Origin: Magicicada septendecula
Taxonomy: Eukaryota; Arthropoda; Insecta; Hemiptera; Cicadidae
Direction: 5' to 3'
Assembly (NCBI GenBank): GCA_034769895.1
Contig: CM068367.1
Location: 1,313,379,046-1,313,443,045 of the forward strand
DNA: 64,000 bases
Notes under the pieces: generated by a model
Database searches by the model: none
What the model was told of the DNA's origin: nothing
The model's input: only the letters and a program-made list of their open reading frames with translations
Shown: piece after piece, positions 60,811 through 64,000 of the stretch
Numbering within the stretch: position 1 is the first letter of the stretch
How the letters are laid out: every line of letters starts with the position of its first letter
Program-made: the position numbers and the translations under genes

Positions 60811-63800
60811 AAACTTTGCAATCAATAGCATTACGATGCATACACTTGATGCGCATTCTTGTGTTCCATTGACTAATGCTTCCTTTGTATTTAAGTTTCT
60901 GATCAGTAAAACGATGCAATTAACTTTCAATACTAACTTATGTGGTGGCAAACCACTAATAGTCAAAGAATTCAAAAACTCTACTGGATAGTTATTGATT
61001 TCATTGTCATCATCACAAATTATTTTATCATAGCTATGATATGTTTTCTGTTCACCTGGTATTCGATTAAGTATATCAGTATTAATAAAAGTACAATCAT
61101 CATTTTTAGGTGCTAAAATAACTGACTTCAATATGTTATCTGAGAGTATGTTTTCGGAAATATTTCCATACACCTCATTAATAATATTATTTTCATCTCC
61201 TATTAATTGCTAAGGTATTTCAATAATATTTTCACCAAACTGAGGGAATTGTGGGGCTTCATCATTACCAATTTTTTTCAAGAATTCGACAAATTCTATT
61301 TCACTTGGTAAGGCTCTCATATTTTGAGTAAACGTTACTTTATGAAAATAAACAAATTTTTGCCAACTGGTGACACAATTTTCAATTAAAGTTGCACGTG
61401 ATCCACGTGGGACAACTGGTAAGATTTGGCGAAAATCACCGCACAGAAGTATCGTTTTCACTCCAAATGGTTTATGTTTATCATTTTCATCGCATAGATC
61501 CTGCAATAATCTATCTATGATTTTCAACACTTGCAGTGGGCACATAGAAATTTCATCAATAATTATCAATGATGATGAATTTATGTAACGTCCATATCTA
61601 CTATTGCGGTAATATTCGCTACAGAATTTTCCAAAATGGGTATAGGCAATTAAAACACATTGTGTAAAGTTCTACCTCCAAGTAATAGAGTTGAAGCTAT
61701 GCCACTGAACGCTGTTGCAATGCAACTAAGATTAAGCGAATTTAATTTGTGAATGATTGCTTTTTGTGTGAATGTTTTTCCACAACCTGCATGAGTGGTT
61801 AAACAAAAAACATTAGATCCAGTATCATGGTGCAAAACTTCACGAATCACACGATCAATTAGATTACGCTGTTCAATATTTGCAGTTCCATAATGCTCAC
61901 AAAACAGAAACTCTTGTTGTATTGGATCAATAGCATTTGCTTCGTCTGTTCTCTGCGAATACGTGGGAACTGGTAAATCAAGTTCTTGACATGACAAATT
62001 ATGAACATTCAAAATATCTTCAATTTCTAATAGAGCTGTGTTAAAGGATACTTCTTCATTGTAATCTCTCAAAAAATCTTCACTAAGGTATACTTTAAAT
62101 TCATTCCATAACGCCAATGCATTGGCTGGCACATTTAATGCACAAATGTAACCAAATAAATTTGGCATTTGTTTTGGTGAATGTAATTCTTTTGCTTCAT
62201 TTAAACATTCACGCCATTCATTATCATTTGAAGCAATGCCGCGAGCATGGCTTGCTTCAACAAAAGAAGTGTGTATAATTCCATTGTATGTTCTAACATC
62301 CTCAAATGATTTTGGACCACAGACATGTAATAAAAGCAATCGTAAATGGAAAAGTTCGATGTCTTTTGGTGATACTACATATATGCGTGTAATGATTTTA
62401 TCACCTCCACGCCTTCTCTTCTTCCATTTTTTTCGGGAATCTTCCCACACATAATGCAAAGGAATTTCAATATACTTATATTCATGCGCTGATGGATCTG
62501 ATCGATTCAATTCAAAAAATGCTAATAATTTTGTTTGTCTTGCATTTTCAATTGCTTGACGTTCTTGCCCTTCTCGAAAGTAAACATTCTGTCTACGCGG
62601 TAAATGAATGTCAAGTCTAACAATGACATGTGATTGAAAATGCATTGGTAATTCATAGATACGCCATACAGCTTCAGTTGATCCGACATAACGGCCATTT
62701 AAAAAATTTTTAACTTCATCAATTTGTATTTCTTGACCTGGTTCATTTCTCTCTGAACCTAATTCAACAGATGCACTGTCATAGCCTTTATACACGTATT
62801 TATAAATGTATTTAACACTTTTAACTGTAGTGCGTACTTCAACATTTATATGGCAATTAAATTTGGCAAGTAAATACGGATTGTACACGAATTCACATGT
62901 AAATTCATTAAATCGTTTTGGATAATCTTTTGTGCATTTTCCATCTCTCATACATACAGAATTTGGATTAAGTACACCGCATGGACCATGCATCATGTGT
63001 TTTACAACATATTCATGTAATGTAGGATGTGTTTGAATGTTAGGAATCTCCGCAGATACAACTTTATCAATATCGGTAGCGTTAACAATTTTATCTTGCT
63101 CATTTAAAGAGAGTAAAATGTGAGCATGAGGCAATCCTCTCTTTTGAAACTCAATTGTATAAATGAGTGCTTCAACTTTACTGAAGATTTTTTTTAGTGT
63201 AAGGCCCTCAATTAATGCTTTCAGTTTGGACTTGAATACACGCACAACAATATCAGGTCGAAAATTAGCTGACTCACCTACACCAATATTGCTAACTATT
63301 TCAGGCCAACTTGGATTGCAAGTCATTGTAATAAACAAAGAAGGCTTTCCAAAATGTTGTACAATTGACATTGCACCTAAATAATTCTGATACATATTTC
63401 TTAGAGATCCATTGAATGAAGATGGTAAAATTACTTTATGGCCAACATTATTGGCATTGGGGTTCAATTCTAAATAATCTGTTAAATTGTTGTAAACTTC
63501 AGACCTAAGACTTGTTTGATTTTGTCGAATGAAATGTAACCTTGTGCCCTCTATTCTCACATACATATCAACTATCCACTGCAGAAATAATTTTTGTGAA
63601 TGGTGCAACATGCTAAAATCTTCTCTAACTGCAAGTCGATAGGCTGCATACTGAAGCATGGTTAATTTATTTCTGGGAGCTCTTGAATTAGATGTAGTTG
63701 GTACATTATGAGAAATATTGATATGCCACCCAGTATCACCATTTGGAAAAAGTAATGGATACGCTAAAGGGTCCAATGATGAATCCAAAACAGAGACATT

Positions 63801-63980
63801 TTTAATGGTACCATTAACTTTTGAAAATGAAACCATATTTCGTTCAAAGGGTGGCTCACCATCAACTGTACTAAATATTACTGCTACATCAGTTTGAACT
63901 GCATCATTATAACGGCGTAGATCTAAATCACGATTTAGTTTAATGAGCATACAAATTTCTTTATTTTGATTTTCAACTCT
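60811..63980 (-). pseudogene. Helitron Rep-helicase main part, copy C (truncated by window end)
   Basis: Same as 46,820 onward in copy B: stops at 61,212-61,210 and 61,652-61,650, the 1-nt deletion, and the 29-codon in-frame loss. A private Gly-to-Ser change follows KKIF near 63,181. The long open stretch is 63,950-61,650. The N-terminus lies beyond the window. Confidence 0.9.
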
Positions 63981-64000
63981 CTAACAATGATCTTTCATTG

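Larger units (their letters stand above)
52198..64000 (-). mobile_element. Helitron copy C with nested LTR element (runs off the window)
   Basis: The 3' end CTAG is at 52,198-52,201, abutting the 5' TC of copy B. The content parallels copy B base for base with rare differences: E2 at 53,352-60,810, the same deletion and the same stops. The 5' end lies beyond 64,000, so the array has at least three units and may continue. Confidence 0.9.

Noticed and set aside
38215-64000. CRISPR or satellite-like array because of long regular repetition
   Set aside because: The repeat unit is a whole Helitron with nested elements, not short repeats with spacers or a simple satellite.

Overview
The window is AT-rich, intron-bearing nuclear DNA of an animal, most likely an insect. 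It shows one split host gene, several classes of arthropod-type transposon remnants, and no bacterial gene layout. I recognise one host gene: ZCRB1, which encodes the U11/U12-31K protein of the minor spliceosome. It lies on the minus strand from 27,519 to 1,354. Its five coding exons total only 705 bp and are spread over 26 kb. The splice phases join exactly to a 234-residue protein.

The ZCRB1 introns are stuffed with transposons. Intron 3 (16.3 kb) holds a 1.0-kb inverted-repeat element and a LINE fragment that is itself split by a 3.1-kb insertion with a 7-bp target duplication. It also holds a decayed DDE transposase and a complete 7.75-kb LTR element (E1). Intron 2 holds a Penelope-like (PLE) remnant with inverted ends and a hammerhead-ribozyme-like core. 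Intron 1 holds a hAT/ZMYM1-like pseudogene and a 2.14-kb Tc1/mariner-type element whose DDE spacing fits DD82E. Upstream of the gene (27.5-31.6 kb) lie a Mutator-like transposase fragment, another hammerhead-like motif and a 576-bp MITE.

From 31,620 to the window end, everything belongs to a minus-strand head-to-tail array of at least three Helitrons (A, B, C). The junctions at 38,214/38,215 and 52,197/52,198 join one copy's 3' CTAG directly to the next copy's 5' TC, with no base between. All copies share the same stop codons in the Rep-helicase gene. A Penelope-type foldback of about 520 bp, with a hammerhead-like motif in each arm, is carried inside copies A and B near the 5' end. Copies B and C, but not A, also carry a 7.45-kb LTR element (E2) at the same site with the same AAAC duplication.

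E1 and E2 are two diverged members of one LTR-retrotransposon group. They have 1.15-1.35 kb LTRs, a primer-binding-like site, a polypurine tract and one acidic coiled-coil ORF, but no protease, reverse transcriptase, RNase H or integrase. They share non-coding segments that are strikingly conserved, including a hairpin beside the polypurine tract with a compensatory base-pair change. These non-autonomous but protein-coding elements, the direct-junction Helitron array and the hammerhead-bearing foldback are the most unusual content of the window.
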